Source: Synechococcus sp. CC9616
GTDB taxonomy: Bacteria > Cyanobacteriota > Cyanobacteriia > PCC-6307 > Cyanobiaceae
Direction: 5' to 3'
NCBI RefSeq assembly: GCF_000515235.1
Contig: NZ_KI911558.1
Location: 2,021,466-2,085,465 of the forward strand
Length of the DNA stretch: 64,000 bases
This document shows positions 38,930 to 47,364 of this stretch, piece by piece. The notes under the pieces are model-generated. The model saw only the letters and a program-made list of their open reading frames with translations. It did not search any database and had not been told where the DNA came from. Within the stretch, counting starts at the first letter, position 1. Each line of letters starts with the position of its first letter. Made by a program: the position numbers and the translations under genes.

Positions 38930-39916
38930 TTAGGGATTGCCGTAGTGCGCGAAACCATGGCTGTGAATCACGGACTGGTCGTCACTCCATCGCACTCCAA
39001 CGGGATCGCTGCTGATGTTTCCGATGCGCTGAGCACCTGGAACAAGCTCTAGCCAGGGGCTCACCCATTCCGGCGGCAGGCTCAGAACCAGCTCGAAATC
39101 CTCACCACCTGCCAGGCACCAGTGATCCCAGGGCGATCCCATTGGCCAGTTCTGCGGCCGCGGCAGTTGAGCGCGGTCCAGCACGGCTCCGCAGGCACTG
39201 CTTTTGCACAGTCCCTCAACGGCGGCTAAGAGCCCGTCGCTGCTGTCGGTTCCCCCCGCTCGCCAGGGCAGGCTTTTTGGTTTGCTTCGCACGAGTGCCT
39301 GCAAGGCATCAAAGCGAGGACTGGGTCGCCGATGCTGCTGGACGGCCTGTTTCCTGAGGCTCTCTGGAATCGATTGCGATGTCACAGCAGGATCGTTTTG
39401 CAGCAACGCAAGGCCCAATCGGCTGAGGCCATGCGGTCCACTCACAACCAGAACGTCTCCGGGCCTTGCCTGACTGCGATGCAAATGCAGGGAACCGAGC
39501 CGCCCCAGAGCGCTGATGGAGAGCAGTCGTTGTGCCCCATCGGAGCAGTCCCCTCCCAACAGAACACCGCCATGGCGGTGGAGGGCTTCTGACATGCCTT
39601 GATAAACCCCATTCACCCAATCCCATGGCGTGTTTCCAGGGGCGACAAGGGCCACGGTGACTCCCTCGACGGTCTCAGCACCGCTGGCGGCCAGATCGGA
39701 CAAATTGGCAGCCACGGCACGCCAGCCCACATCAGTTGGATCCGTTGTTGCTTCACTGAAATGGATGCCGTCCACCAACACATCGGTGTTCACGAGGAGC
39801 GGCCTCGGGTCCGCGGTGAGACAGGCCGTGTCGTCGTCCAGTTGACCGGCAGGAGCGAAGTGCGACAACCGCCTGAGCAGCTCAGCTTCGCCGAGATCCG
39901 CCAGGGTCTCGCTCAT
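38930..39916 (-). CDS. thiL: Thiamine-monophosphate kinase
   Basis: Phosphorylates thiamine phosphate to thiamine diphosphate, the active cofactor. Metal-binding motifs are DDDTACL and LVNTDVLVDGIHF near the N-terminus, and GGDCSDGAQRLLSIS-like and GTDSSDGLLAAVE blocks follow, as in the PurM/ThiL superfamily. 328 residues; ATG 39916 overlaps the stop of the upstream cyclophilin (ATGA). The pairing with a cyclophilin seems positional rather than functional. Confidence 0.95.
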   Translation of the reverse strand: MSETLADLGEAELLRRLSHFAPAGQLDDDTACLTADPRPLLVNTDVLVDGIHFSEATTDPTDVGWRAVAANLSDLAASGAETVEGVTVALVAPGNTPWDWVNGVYQGMSEALHRHGGVLLGGDCSDGAQRLLSISALGRLGSLHLHRSQARPGDVLVVSGPHGLSRLGLALLQNDPAVTSQSIPESLRKQAVQQHRRPSPRFDALQALVRSKPKSLPWRAGGTDSSDGLLAAVEGLCKSSACGAVLDRAQLPRPQNWPMGSPWDHWCLAGGEDFELVLSLPPEWVSPWLELVPGAQRIGNISSDPVGVRWSDDQSVIHSHGFAHYGNP

Positions 39917-40989
39917 GCGTGCGCTTTCAGTCCGTCCGCACCGCTGATCACCTTGATCGATTGGATTCGATCATCCGTCGTGAGTTCCTCGAGCACGTCG
40001 AAGCCGTCCACCACATAGCCATAGGCGGCGTTGCGGCCATCCACAAGATTGAGTCCTGCAGGCGTGAGTTCAGCTTCATAGAGGAACATGAAGAACTGGG
40101 AGGAGCCGTCGTCGAGGGCATTGGCGGAATGGGCCCAGCCCAGTGTCCCCAGCGTTGCGAACGGCAGGGTCGGCGTCGCCTTGAACAGACCGACGTCTTC
40201 AAAGGTTTCGTTGTAGATCGTGTCCGCTTCTTCGGGAACGCGAATTTCAAGGGGAACCCTGCGTTCCTGGTTGGTCTTCGGATCGAGGTAACCCAGTGCA
40301 GGACCCTCAGGGTCACCGCTCTGCAACACGTAGAAGTCCTCGGCACGAATGAAGGGAAGCCCGTCATAGAAACCCTTGAGGGATAGATCCACGAACGCTC
40401 CGGCGGTCAGTGGTGCGTTGTACCCATCGACCACTGTCGTGAGATCGCCTTGGGTCGTCTTGATCGTGAGGGTGGCTCGGCCAACGAGCCGGGGCAGAGC
40501 ATCAAATTCCGCCGGGATCGGTCGTTCAAAGCCATCGGGTACGAGCAGCGCTTCGACATCGCCAATTCGGCTGAGGGTTTCACGTCGTGCCTTGATGAAG
40601 CCAGGCTTGTCTTTGCTGTCGACCTGCTGCTTCAGGTTCTCCAGCCCGATATCCACCTGGCTGAACAGGGACTCTGCTTCGGATCGTCGGTCCTCCGGTA
40701 TGACTTCCAGGATTGCGTTTTGTCGTGTGCTCAGCAGTGCTTCACTGCGGCTCACCGCCTTGCCGAGAGCACTCCAGCGTTTGGCGCGCAGGTCGTCACT
40801 GGTTCTTTCGAGGCGGTGTTGAAGAGTCCGGATGTCGTCCTGTTCGAAGGGTAGGGCGTCTCTCAGGATCGCCGCAGGATCCTTCACCGCGTTGCCTTGA
40901 GGCAATCCGGCACTCGCAGACTGCGGAAAGGCCAGGAGAACGGTGGCGAGCAGGGCGATCAGACCACGTGTGAAATGCTGATGAGCCAA
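39913..40989 (-). CDS. Exported cyclophilin-type peptidyl-prolyl isomerase (CYP38/TLP40-like)
   Basis: A signal peptide (hydrophobic run then SASAG, cleavage near residue 28) precedes an N-terminal helical region and a C-terminal cyclophilin domain with [14 protein letters not shown] and [17 protein letters not shown]. This two-part layout resembles plant lumenal CYP38/TLP40, which helps photosystem II assembly, and its cyanobacterial relatives. 358 residues from TTG 40989; an open frame continues to 41133 but overlaps efp antisense. Cyclophilin active-site residues look divergent, so isomerase activity is uncertain. Confidence 0.85.
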   Translation of the reverse strand: MAHQHFTRGLIALLATVLLAFPQSASAGLPQGNAVKDPAAILRDALPFEQDDIRTLQHRLERTSDDLRAKRWSALGKAVSRSEALLSTRQNAILEVIPEDRRSEAESLFSQVDIGLENLKQQVDSKDKPGFIKARRETLSRIGDVEALLVPDGFERPIPAEFDALPRLVGRATLTIKTTQGDLTTVVDGYNAPLTAGAFVDLSLKGFYDGLPFIRAEDFYVLQSGDPEGPALGYLDPKTNQERRVPLEIRVPEEADTIYNETFEDVGLFKATPTLPFATLGTLGWAHSANALDDGSSQFFMFLYEAELTPAGLNLVDGRNAAYGYVVDGFDVLEELTTDDRIQSIKVISGADGLKAHA

Positions 40990-41052
40990 GGGGAACCCAG
41001 TGCTGACGGGACTTTGGCACAGCCGTATGATCCCCTGAGCCGTTCCGCCGGG

Positions 41053-41613
41053 ATGATCTCCAGCAACGACTTTCGCACCGGCACCACGATCGAACTCGAT
41101 GGTGCCGTCTGGCGAGTGGTCGAGTTTCTGCATGTCAAACCAGGCAAGGGCTCAGCCTTCGTGCGCACCAAACTCAAGGCTGTCAAAACGGGCAACGTGG
41201 TTGAGAAAACATTTCGCGCCGGCGAGATGATTCCTCAGGCCTTGCTCGAGAAGTCATCGCTTCAGCACACCTATATGGAGGGCGAGGACTACGTCTTCAT
41301 GGATATGGGGACGTATGAAGAGACGCGTCTCAGTGCTGACCAGATCGGTGACAGCCGCAAATATCTCAAGGAAGGGATGGAGGTGAATGTCGTCTCCTGG
41401 AACGACAAGCCCCTTGAGGTGGAGCTGCCTAACTCCGTTGTTCTCGAGATCAAGGAAACCGACCCCGGCGTGAAAGGCGACACCGCAACGGGCGGGACCA
41501 AGCCCGCGATTCTTGAGACTGGTGCACAGGTGATGGTGCCCTTGTTCCTTTCAATCGGCGAGAAGATCAAGGTTGATACCCGTAATGACTCTTACCTCGG
41601 CCGAGAGAACTGA
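41053..41613 (+). CDS. efp: Translation elongation factor P
   Basis: Stimulates peptide bonds at proline-rich stalls. 186 residues: KOW domain with the tip loop [14 protein letters not shown], whose Lys would be the modification site, OB domain with [15 protein letters not shown], and the C-terminal [19 protein letters not shown] chose ATG 41053 ([10 protein letters not shown]). Immediately followed by accB after 6 bases, the classic efp-accB pair of cyanobacteria. Confidence 0.96.
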   Translation: MISSNDFRTGTTIELDGAVWRVVEFLHVKPGKGSAFVRTKLKAVKTGNVVEKTFRAGEMIPQALLEKSSLQHTYMEGEDYVFMDMGTYEETRLSADQIGDSRKYLKEGMEVNVVSWNDKPLEVELPNSVVLEIKETDPGVKGDTATGGTKPAILETGAQVMVPLFLSIGEKIKVDTRNDSYLGREN

Positions 41614-41619
41614 ATCCTC

Positions 41620-42096
41620 ATGCAGCTCGATCACGATCAATTGCACCGTCTGCTTGAGGTGCTTGCCGACAGCGACATCCAGGAGTTTCGGCTCGAGGGG
41701 GATGACTTCCGTCTTGAAGTGAGGCGAAATCTGCCGACCCAGACTGTGATGGCGCCTGTGATGTCTGCGCCTCTTCCAGCCGCCGAACAAGCCCCGGCCG
41801 CCGATCCCGCTGCTACAGGCAACCCCCCCCCTGCTGCCACGGCCAGTCGCAGTGACCTTCTGGACATCACTGCACCAATGGTTGGAACCTTTTACCGGGC
41901 ACCCGCTCCGGGAGAGGATGCTTTTGTCGAGGTCGGCAATCGCATCAATGTCGGTCAGACGGTGTGCATCCTCGAGGCCATGAAGCTGATGAACGAACTG
42001 GAGGCCGAAGTCAGTGGTGAAGTGGTGGAGATTCTCGTGGACAACGGCACACCCGTTGAATTCGGTCAGGTGTTGATGCGGGTGCGCCCTGCCTGA
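41620..42096 (+). CDS. accB: Biotin carboxyl carrier protein of acetyl-CoA carboxylase
   Basis: Carries biotin between biotin carboxylase and carboxyltransferase in fatty-acid synthesis. Biotinylation motif EAMKLMNE near the C-terminus, with the thumb-containing biotinyl domain. Residues 45-75 form a Pro/Ala linker, inside which sits a C9 run (41823-41831). 158 residues. It is the second gene of efp-accB and overlaps pdxA by 31 bases on the opposite strand. Confidence 0.95.
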   Translation: MQLDHDQLHRLLEVLADSDIQEFRLEGDDFRLEVRRNLPTQTVMAPVMSAPLPAAEQAPAADPAATGNPPPAATASRSDLLDITAPMVGTFYRAPAPGEDAFVEVGNRINVGQTVCILEAMKLMNELEAEVSGEVVEILVDNGTPVEFGQVLMRVRPA

Positions 42097-43109
42097 CCTT
42101 CCGTCAGATCCCAGGCTGCCTGGATGGCGGCGATCATGCTGTCTGGTCGCGCGATACCCCTGCCAGCGATATCAAACCCCGTCCCGTGATCGGGGGACGT
42201 TCTCAGGAATGGCAATTCCAGGGTTGTGTTGACTGCGGCGTCGAAGGCCAGAAGTTTCACCGGGATCAAGCCCTGGTCGTGATAAAGGGCCAGGATTCCA
42301 TCCGGTCCTGAGTGATCTGGTTGGTTCCAGGCCTGGGCAGCCCCAAGCCAGCAGCTGTCGGGTGGTTGCGGACCGTCAACACGTAGCTCCGGATGCTCGC
42401 AACGCCACGCATCGAGCAGGGGTTCGAGCCAGCTGGATTCCTCATGGCCCAACTGCCCTGATTCACCGGCGTGGGGGTTGAGACCGGCGACAGCGAGATG
42501 GGGCTGGGGCTTGAAGCGACGGCAGAAACTCAGGAGCACCGACAGTTTGTGCCGGATCAGCTCAGGCGTGAGCGCCATGGGCACCTGCTGCAACGGCAGA
42601 TGCGTGGTGGCCAGCAGGGTGTTCAGTCGCCAGCCGGTGTGGGGCGAGACAGCTGTGAACAACATCGAACTGCGCGACTGTCCTGCCAGCTCGGTCAGCC
42701 GTTCCGTCTGGCCTGGGTAGTGATAGCCAGCAGCGTGCCAGAGATGTTTTGCGATCGGCGCCGTGACCAGGCCCCGTGCTCCGGGATCGCTGAGGCACTC
42801 CACGGCCCGTGTGAGCCAGTGGAATCCTGCGGCGCCACTGATCTCACTCGCCTCGCCCGCATTGATGGTCTGCTCAAGCGGTTGATCCTCGATCTGCAGC
42901 TGATCTGGATCAGCAATCTCAGTGCAGCCCAGGGAGAGCAACTGTTGATGAACCTTGGTCAGGCTGCGTCGACAGCCCACCAGCAGTGGTTGGAGTTGAT
43001 CGGGCAGTGCCTCTGAGCCCAGCGCTTTGAGGATGACCTCCATGCCGATCCCCGCGGGATCCCCGAGGGCGATCACCAGTCGTTGGTTAGCGTCAGGGGA
43101 GGCGGGCAT
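42066..43109 (-). CDS. pdxA: 4-hydroxythreonine-4-phosphate dehydrogenase
   Basis: NAD-dependent enzyme of the DXP-dependent vitamin B6 pathway. Family motif GDPAGIGMEVILKAL near residue 15, then HKLSVLLSF, GLNPHAGESGQLG, and PDHGTGFDIAG at the end; metal-binding histidines fall in these blocks. 347 residues from ATG 43109 (MPASPDANQR). The frame is open further, to 43160, but those residues lie opposite the next small gene. Divergent from the small membrane protein at 43114. Confidence 0.95.
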   Translation of the reverse strand: MPASPDANQRLVIALGDPAGIGMEVILKALGSEALPDQLQPLLVGCRRSLTKVHQQLLSLGCTEIADPDQLQIEDQPLEQTINAGEASEISGAAGFHWLTRAVECLSDPGARGLVTAPIAKHLWHAAGYHYPGQTERLTELAGQSRSSMLFTAVSPHTGWRLNTLLATTHLPLQQVPMALTPELIRHKLSVLLSFCRRFKPQPHLAVAGLNPHAGESGQLGHEESSWLEPLLDAWRCEHPELRVDGPQPPDSCWLGAAQAWNQPDHSGPDGILALYHDQGLIPVKLLAFDAAVNTTLELPFLRTSPDHGTGFDIAGRGIARPDSMIAAIQAAWDLTEGQAGRTRINT

Positions 43110-43113
43110 CGAC

Positions 43114-43263
43114 GTGCTCAGACTGCTGCTGCTGGGATTACTGCTGGTGGGAATGGCCACTGCTGTCAGCAGGCAGTGGCTTCGGATTGATCTGGATCGT
43201 CTGCGGGATGACTTTGGATTGCCAACGAGCGATCAGCAGGATTCCTCCGGGATCAATCAATAG
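43114..43263 (+). CDS. Small single-pass membrane protein (predicted)
   Basis: 49 residues from GTG 43114: one hydrophobic helix (LRLLLLGLLLVGMATAV) at the N-terminus, then RQWLRIDLDRLRDDFGLP and a polar tail. It is 4 bases from the divergent pdxA start and its 3' end overlaps the convergent SDR gene by 11 bases. The codon use looks coding. The function is unknown; it may not be translated. Confidence 0.5.
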   Translation: MLRLLLLGLLLVGMATAVSRQWLRIDLDRLRDDFGLPTSDQQDSSGINQ

Positions 43264-44188
43264 CTGATTGGGAATCCGAAAAAGTCTCCACCTGACTGAC
43301 GTCCTGTTGCCAACAGTCCTGAAGACCGGAATGGAAATCAGGGTGCAGCAGGTCGTAGCCGAGGTGCTGACGCAACAATCGATTGCTGACCCGTCGATTC
43401 TCGCTCCAGAACGAGCGTGCCATGGCACTCATGCCCTCATGGCTGTCCTCAAATGATTCCTCAGCCGGGAGCGGACACCGCAGCAGGCTTGCTGCAAAGC
43501 GCAGCAGGTCACTGCTCGGTGCAGGGTGGTCATCACAGACATTGACGATCTGCGGGCGTTGGCCGGCGTTGGCGCAGTGCATGAGATGCAGCGATGCTCC
43601 GGCGATGTCCTCGACATGAACACGGCAGAACACCTGACCGGCCTTGTTCATCAACCGTGCGCGCCCCTGCTGCAGCGCGGTGATCACGGACCGTCGAGGC
43701 CCGTAGATGCCGGGCAACCTCAGGATTTGAACCGGCAGTCCGGACTGCAGCCAGGCCTGTTCGCAATCCAGACGACGTCGGCTGCGTTCCTGGCTGGGAT
43801 TGGCCGTGTCCGACTCGCAGACCCATTGGCCTCCGGTGTCTCCATAGACACCTGTTGTGGACAGATAGCCCACCCAGCGCAGAGGCAGTTGCCGAAGCAG
43901 AGGTTGCAGCTGGTTGAGGACAGGGTCGTGGCCGTCCTTCGTCGGAGGGATGCAGCTCAGCATATGGGTGACGTCAGCGATCTCACTGAGGCTTGGAGCG
44001 ATGCCAGCGTCACTGTCAAAACAGAGATCATTCGCCCCTTGGTTGGCTTGCCGTCGCGTTCCCAGAACAGGTGTTCCCAGGCTTTGGAACAGCTGAGAGA
44101 CGGTTTTGCCGCTGTATCCCTGGCCGAGGATGAGCAGTCGAGACCCTGACGGAAGGGGCCGGCAGCGATTGACAAGTTGGCTCAGCAT
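43253..44188 (-). CDS. NAD(P)-dependent epimerase/dehydratase-like (extended SDR) protein
   Basis: Rossmann-fold SDR relative. The N-terminus has LLILGQGYSGKTVSQL as the dinucleotide loop, and STTGVYGDTGG and RLPGIYGPRRS are typical of atypical extended SDRs of the YeeZ type. The YxxxK active-site pair is not obvious, so catalysis is uncertain. 311 residues from ATG 44188. Divergent from a small ORF at 44197-44367. Substrate unknown. Confidence 0.8.
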   Translation of the reverse strand: MLSQLVNRCRPLPSGSRLLILGQGYSGKTVSQLFQSLGTPVLGTRRQANQGANDLCFDSDAGIAPSLSEIADVTHMLSCIPPTKDGHDPVLNQLQPLLRQLPLRWVGYLSTTGVYGDTGGQWVCESDTANPSQERSRRRLDCEQAWLQSGLPVQILRLPGIYGPRRSVITALQQGRARLMNKAGQVFCRVHVEDIAGASLHLMHCANAGQRPQIVNVCDDHPAPSSDLLRFAASLLRCPLPAEESFEDSHEGMSAMARSFWSENRRVSNRLLRQHLGYDLLHPDFHSGLQDCWQQDVSQVETFSDSQSAID

Positions 44189-44220
44189 CAGTACAGATGT
44201 ATCACTTGATGTTTGCTTTC

Positions 44221-44367
44221 ATGTCGCCAGCCTTTTCTCGTCTCCATCCGATCATCCTTGGTGGGGCTCTGTTGATGTCGGCGCTGTTCATGGCTCCGGA
44301 GGAGCCCGTTCAGCAGGCTTCCATCTGCCAGCGCCTTCACTCTGTCGATGCTTGTCGCGTCTGGTGA
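44221..44367 (+). CDS. Very small hydrophobic protein (predicted)
   Basis: 48 residues from ATG 44221: short basic start (MSPAFSRLH), one hydrophobic stretch (PIILGGALLMSALFMA), then a mature tail with two Cys and the ending VDACRVW. It reads as a tiny secreted or membrane protein. ATG 44197 would add 8 residues. I recall similar CRVW-ending small proteins in marine Synechococcus, but this is memory only. It is between the SDR gene and the HNH nuclease gene. Confidence 0.5.
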   Translation: MSPAFSRLHPIILGGALLMSALFMAPEEPVQQASICQRLHSVDACRVW

Positions 44368-44380
44368 GCGAGGTCGATTC

Positions 44381-44794
44381 TCAGGCGGCCTGGAAGCTGA
44401 GGCCTGAATCATCCGGTCGCTCCCTTTCGCCGGCTAGCTGCCGTTTTGCGTCGGGCTCTGCCCACTGCAGCAGCCGCAGTGCCAGACGAAGGTCGCCGTC
44501 CATCCAGGCGCGAATGGCCATCGCCCGGCGTGGGTCGTAAAACCTCTGTCTCCGGTACCACTCGAAGACGTCCGAATCAGACTTGTGACCGTTGCAAGAC
44601 AGACAGGCCGGCACGCAATTTTCAGTCACACTCAGACCACCGCGACAGCGGGGCAAAATATGATCAATTGATTCGGAAGGTTTGCCACAATAAATACAAC
44701 TTTTACCAGTAAATGTATGTAGAGATTGTCTCCATCGTCGAACGCGCAACTTGGGGCAGAGTTCATCGAGAAAAACTGCGTCCTTGTTATGCAT
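44381..44794 (-). CDS. HNH endonuclease
   Basis: 137 residues from ATG 44794 (MHNKDAVFLD). HNH fold motifs are complete: CIYC (33-36), SIDHILPRCRGG with Asp44-His45, and CLSCNGHKSD with Asn68 and His70. The two CxxC pairs bind structural zinc. A C-terminal helical segment (RAMAIRAWMDGDLRLALRLL) follows. It is divergent from the SNF2 helicase at 45007. GC in 44641-44760 is about 43-45 percent, lower than neighbours. Its target is unknown; defence and repair roles are both possible. Confidence 0.88.
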   Translation of the reverse strand: MHNKDAVFLDELCPKLRVRRWRQSLHTFTGKSCIYCGKPSESIDHILPRCRGGLSVTENCVPACLSCNGHKSDSDVFEWYRRQRFYDPRRAMAIRAWMDGDLRLALRLLQWAEPDAKRQLAGERERPDDSGLSFQAA

Positions 44795-45006
44795 CCGAGG
44801 ATCTCGGTTAATCAAATTTTGCCGTGAAAGCAGATGGCGTCAATGTGTCGAGCGCTGCATTTTCGTCAATGCTCTTGCGGAGTGATATTGATTGATTGCG
44901 AGAAACTTGTCGATCGTCTGTGAACCTCTAAGATGTTTGTTTGTGGGCAACGTTTGCTCCGTCATTGACGTCCCACTGTTGCTATCTCGAGCTCTCACCC
45001 TCTGGA

Positions 45007-46563
45007 ATGGTCAGAGTGGTGAGTCCGTTCGACGCGGTGACGCAGGCACAGTTGCGTCGGGTGAGGCCCAGAGGATGTTGGCGCGGACAACGCAAGGGTT
45101 GGGAGTTCCCGATGGCGTCAGTGGATGCCTTGCAGTCGGCCCTGGGCACGCGTTTCCACATTCGTGACGACTTAAAGCAGTGGATGGCCTGGAGCCATCA
45201 ACCGCTTCCGCCTCTGCCTCCCCACCGTGAGCTGATTGCCGCTGCCGATCTGGAGGAACCCCTTGAGGATGGGCGGCGGCCTCTGGCACATCAACGATCC
45301 GGCGCGCGTTGGTTGCTGGCGCGGCGCGGTGCTGTTCTTGCCGATGAGATGGGACTTGGCAAGACCCTCACGGCTCTGTTGGCCGCCAGGGCCCTAGCCC
45401 GTTGTGCGTCCCTGAGGATCCTGGTGGTGGCCCCTGTGGGTCTGCATGCCCACTGGCAACGCGAGGCGGATGCAGTGGCGCAGGTTGTGGAGCTGGTCAG
45501 CTGGGCACGACTTCCCACCGAGCTTCCCGAGGCCGGCACGGTGTTGTTGGTGGATGAGGCTCATTTCGCCCAGACCTTGCAGGCGCAACGCACGGAAGCA
45601 TTGCTTCGGCTCGCCCGTCACCCGCGCCTGCGAGCGATCTGGATGCTGACCGGTACGCCAATGAAGAACGGTCGGCCGAAGCAGCTGTTTCCTTTGTTGG
45701 CGGCCATCGATCATCCAATCGCGCGTGATCAGCAGCGCTTTGAGGAGCAGTACTGCCAGGGTCATTGGAGTGAGCGGCAAGGTCGTTATCGCCAGTGGCA
45801 GGCCGATGGAGCCAGTCAGCTGGATGAGCTTCGTCAGCTGACTCGGCCGTTGATTCTCCATCGCCGTAAGCAGAAGGTGATTGGGCTGCCTCCCAAGCAA
45901 CGTCGGCACATCCCGATTGCGCTGGCCCAAGCTGAATTAATCGGTTTCGACCATCGCGTCGATCTTGTGGTGGAGGACTATCGATACAGGGTGCGAAAGG
46001 GACAGGTCCGATCTGACGCTGAATCACTGGCAGTGCTCACGTCGCTGCGTCGGATTGCTGCTGAGTTCAAGTTGCCTGCCGTTCGGACCCTTGTGGACGA
46101 GCTTCGATTCAGTGGTGAGGCTGTCGTTTTGTTCAGCGGTTTTGTTGACCCATTGATGCTGCTGCATCAGCAGATTGGAGGGGAGCTCTTAACCGGTCGC
46201 CAGCGCCCATCTGAACGTCAGCAGGCTGTTGACCGATTTCAATGCGGCGATAGCGATCTGCTGCTCGCGACCTATGGGACCGGTGGACTCGGCTTCACCC
46301 TGCATCGGGCCCGCCATGTTGTGTTGCTCGAACGTCCCTGGACACCGGGGGACGTTGAACAGGCCGAGGATCGCTGCCATCGCCTTGGAATGACGGGGGA
46401 TCTGATCTGCCATTGGATGCAGCTTGGACCCGCTGATCAGTTGGTGGATGGACTGGTGGCCAGCAAGGCTCAGCAGATCGAAATTCTGTTGGGTCCTCGA
46501 CGATTGGCAGTGGCCCGTCAGCCGCTGGCGTCCATGGTTCGAAGCTGTTTGCAGGTGGCCTGA
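45007..46563 (+). CDS. SNF2-family helicase with HARP-like N-terminal domain
   Basis: 518 residues from ATG 45007. The first 50 residues (SPFDAVTQAQLRRVRPRG, then KGWEFPM) match the pattern of the HARP domain found in the fork-remodelling helicase SMARCAL1. The motor follows: motif I DEMGLGKT (113-120), DEAH (183-186), LTGTPMKNGRP (214-224), then the second lobe with VVLFSGFVDP, LLATYGTGGLGFTL and QAEDRCHRLGMTG. Likely an ATP-dependent DNA translocase or annealing helicase. The HNH nuclease gene is divergent at 44794. Its 3' end overlaps the convergent gene at 46518-46868 by 46 bases. TTG 44941 is a possible earlier start. Confidence 0.85.
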   Translation: MVRVVSPFDAVTQAQLRRVRPRGCWRGQRKGWEFPMASVDALQSALGTRFHIRDDLKQWMAWSHQPLPPLPPHRELIAAADLEEPLEDGRRPLAHQRSGARWLLARRGAVLADEMGLGKTLTALLAARALARCASLRILVVAPVGLHAHWQREADAVAQVVELVSWARLPTELPEAGTVLLVDEAHFAQTLQAQRTEALLRLARHPRLRAIWMLTGTPMKNGRPKQLFPLLAAIDHPIARDQQRFEEQYCQGHWSERQGRYRQWQADGASQLDELRQLTRPLILHRRKQKVIGLPPKQRRHIPIALAQAELIGFDHRVDLVVEDYRYRVRKGQVRSDAESLAVLTSLRRIAAEFKLPAVRTLVDELRFSGEAVVLFSGFVDPLMLLHQQIGGELLTGRQRPSERQQAVDRFQCGDSDLLLATYGTGGLGFTLHRARHVVLLERPWTPGDVEQAEDRCHRLGMTGDLICHWMQLGPADQLVDGLVASKAQQIEILLGPRRLAVARQPLASMVRSCLQVA

Positions 46564-46868
46564 CGCACTGCCAGTTCCTTGCGAAGCAGGGGATCGCTCG
46601 ACGACGAGTTGCTGCTTTCGAGGAGAGCGAGTGCGGCGTTCACGTCGGTGCAAGCGCTCTTGGCATCTCCTCTCAGAATGTGGACAAGGGACCTATCACT
46701 GAGCGGCCCTGGCATGTCCGGATGCTGTTTGACTGTCTCATTGCAGCGCTCGAGCACCTGATCCAGACGATCGGGTTTGAACTGCTCCAAGCAACTGCTG
46801 GCGGCTGCCTCTGAAGACACACCGCCAGGTTTGGTTTGCGACGGGGGAAGCGATGAGCTGCAGGCCAT
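46518..46868 (-). CDS. Small helical protein, possible lipoprotein with uncertain start
   Basis: 116 residues from ATG 46868, with TPR-like helices such as LDQVLERCNETVKQHP and SDRSLVHILRGDAKSA. Just upstream of the ATG the frame reads LGLLLGC before MACSSS, exactly what a lipobox would look like, yet there is no normal start codon ahead of it. Perhaps translation begins at a non-standard codon, or the ATG is right and this is cytoplasmic. It is downstream of the gene at 46891 on the same strand and convergent with the SNF2 gene. Function unknown. Confidence 0.5.
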   Translation of the reverse strand: MACSSSLPPSQTKPGGVSSEAAASSCLEQFKPDRLDQVLERCNETVKQHPDMPGPLSDRSLVHILRGDAKSACTDVNAALALLESSNSSSSDPLLRKELAVRQATCKQLRTMDASG

Positions 46869-46890
46869 ACAGCCGAGCAGCAGTCCAAGC

Positions 46891-47304
46891 TCAGTAGCTG
46901 TAACGATCGTCGTCCTGATCGTCGAAACCGTTGATGGCCGTGGCGTTTGGAGCCATGCTGCTGTAGCTCTGCGTGGTTCCTTTGCGGCTTCCAGCTCCGA
47001 AGAGATCGCCGAGGTACTGACCGCAATCTGGGAAATTGCCAGGATCCTTCACCACAGCTTCGGTGATCATCACAGAAGCATGTTCAGGAGAGGTTTTGAA
47101 CATGCCGTTCCCCTGTCGTTTGATCACGGCGTAGGAGGCATTCCAGCTGACGCTGTGATCGTTGCCGCTGGATCGCATGAAGCAATAAATCTTGGCCCCT
47201 TTCGTTTCTGTGGTCTCCGCCGCCACGGCTTGCGGCAGGGCGCCGACAAGGGCCCCAATCAGGCCCAGGGTGCAGACAGCCAGGGATTGACCGGAGCGCA
47301 ACAT
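46891..47304 (-). CDS. Secreted DUF6554-like protein
   Basis: 137 residues from ATG 47304 (MLRSGQSLAVC). A signal peptide with cleavage at about AVAAE precedes a mature part with TKGAKIYCFMRSSGNDHSVS and WNASYAVIKRQGN, Cys in the FPDCGQYL region and a disordered tail. I recall this sequence type as DUF6554 in cyanobacteria, but did not confirm it. Function unknown. It lies between the half-size AbrB gene and the small helical protein, all on minus. Confidence 0.68.
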   Translation of the reverse strand: MLRSGQSLAVCTLGLIGALVGALPQAVAAETTETKGAKIYCFMRSSGNDHSVSWNASYAVIKRQGNGMFKTSPEHASVMITEAVVKDPGNFPDCGQYLGDLFGAGSRKGTTQSYSSMAPNATAINGFDDQDDDRYSY

Positions 47305-47364
47305 GGCAGAGAAAACATCACAACTCAACTCAACGTATCGGTCAGATTCGGACTGTCGAGGGCA

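Noticed and set aside
37828-38958. 376-codon open frame on minus strand
   Set aside because: Antisense to gap2 and crosses its terminator; not coding.
44381-46563. Calling the HNH/SNF2 pair a proven defence system
   Set aside because: No methylase, phage-sensing or toxin module is nearby; repair is just as likely, so I kept it as a lead only.
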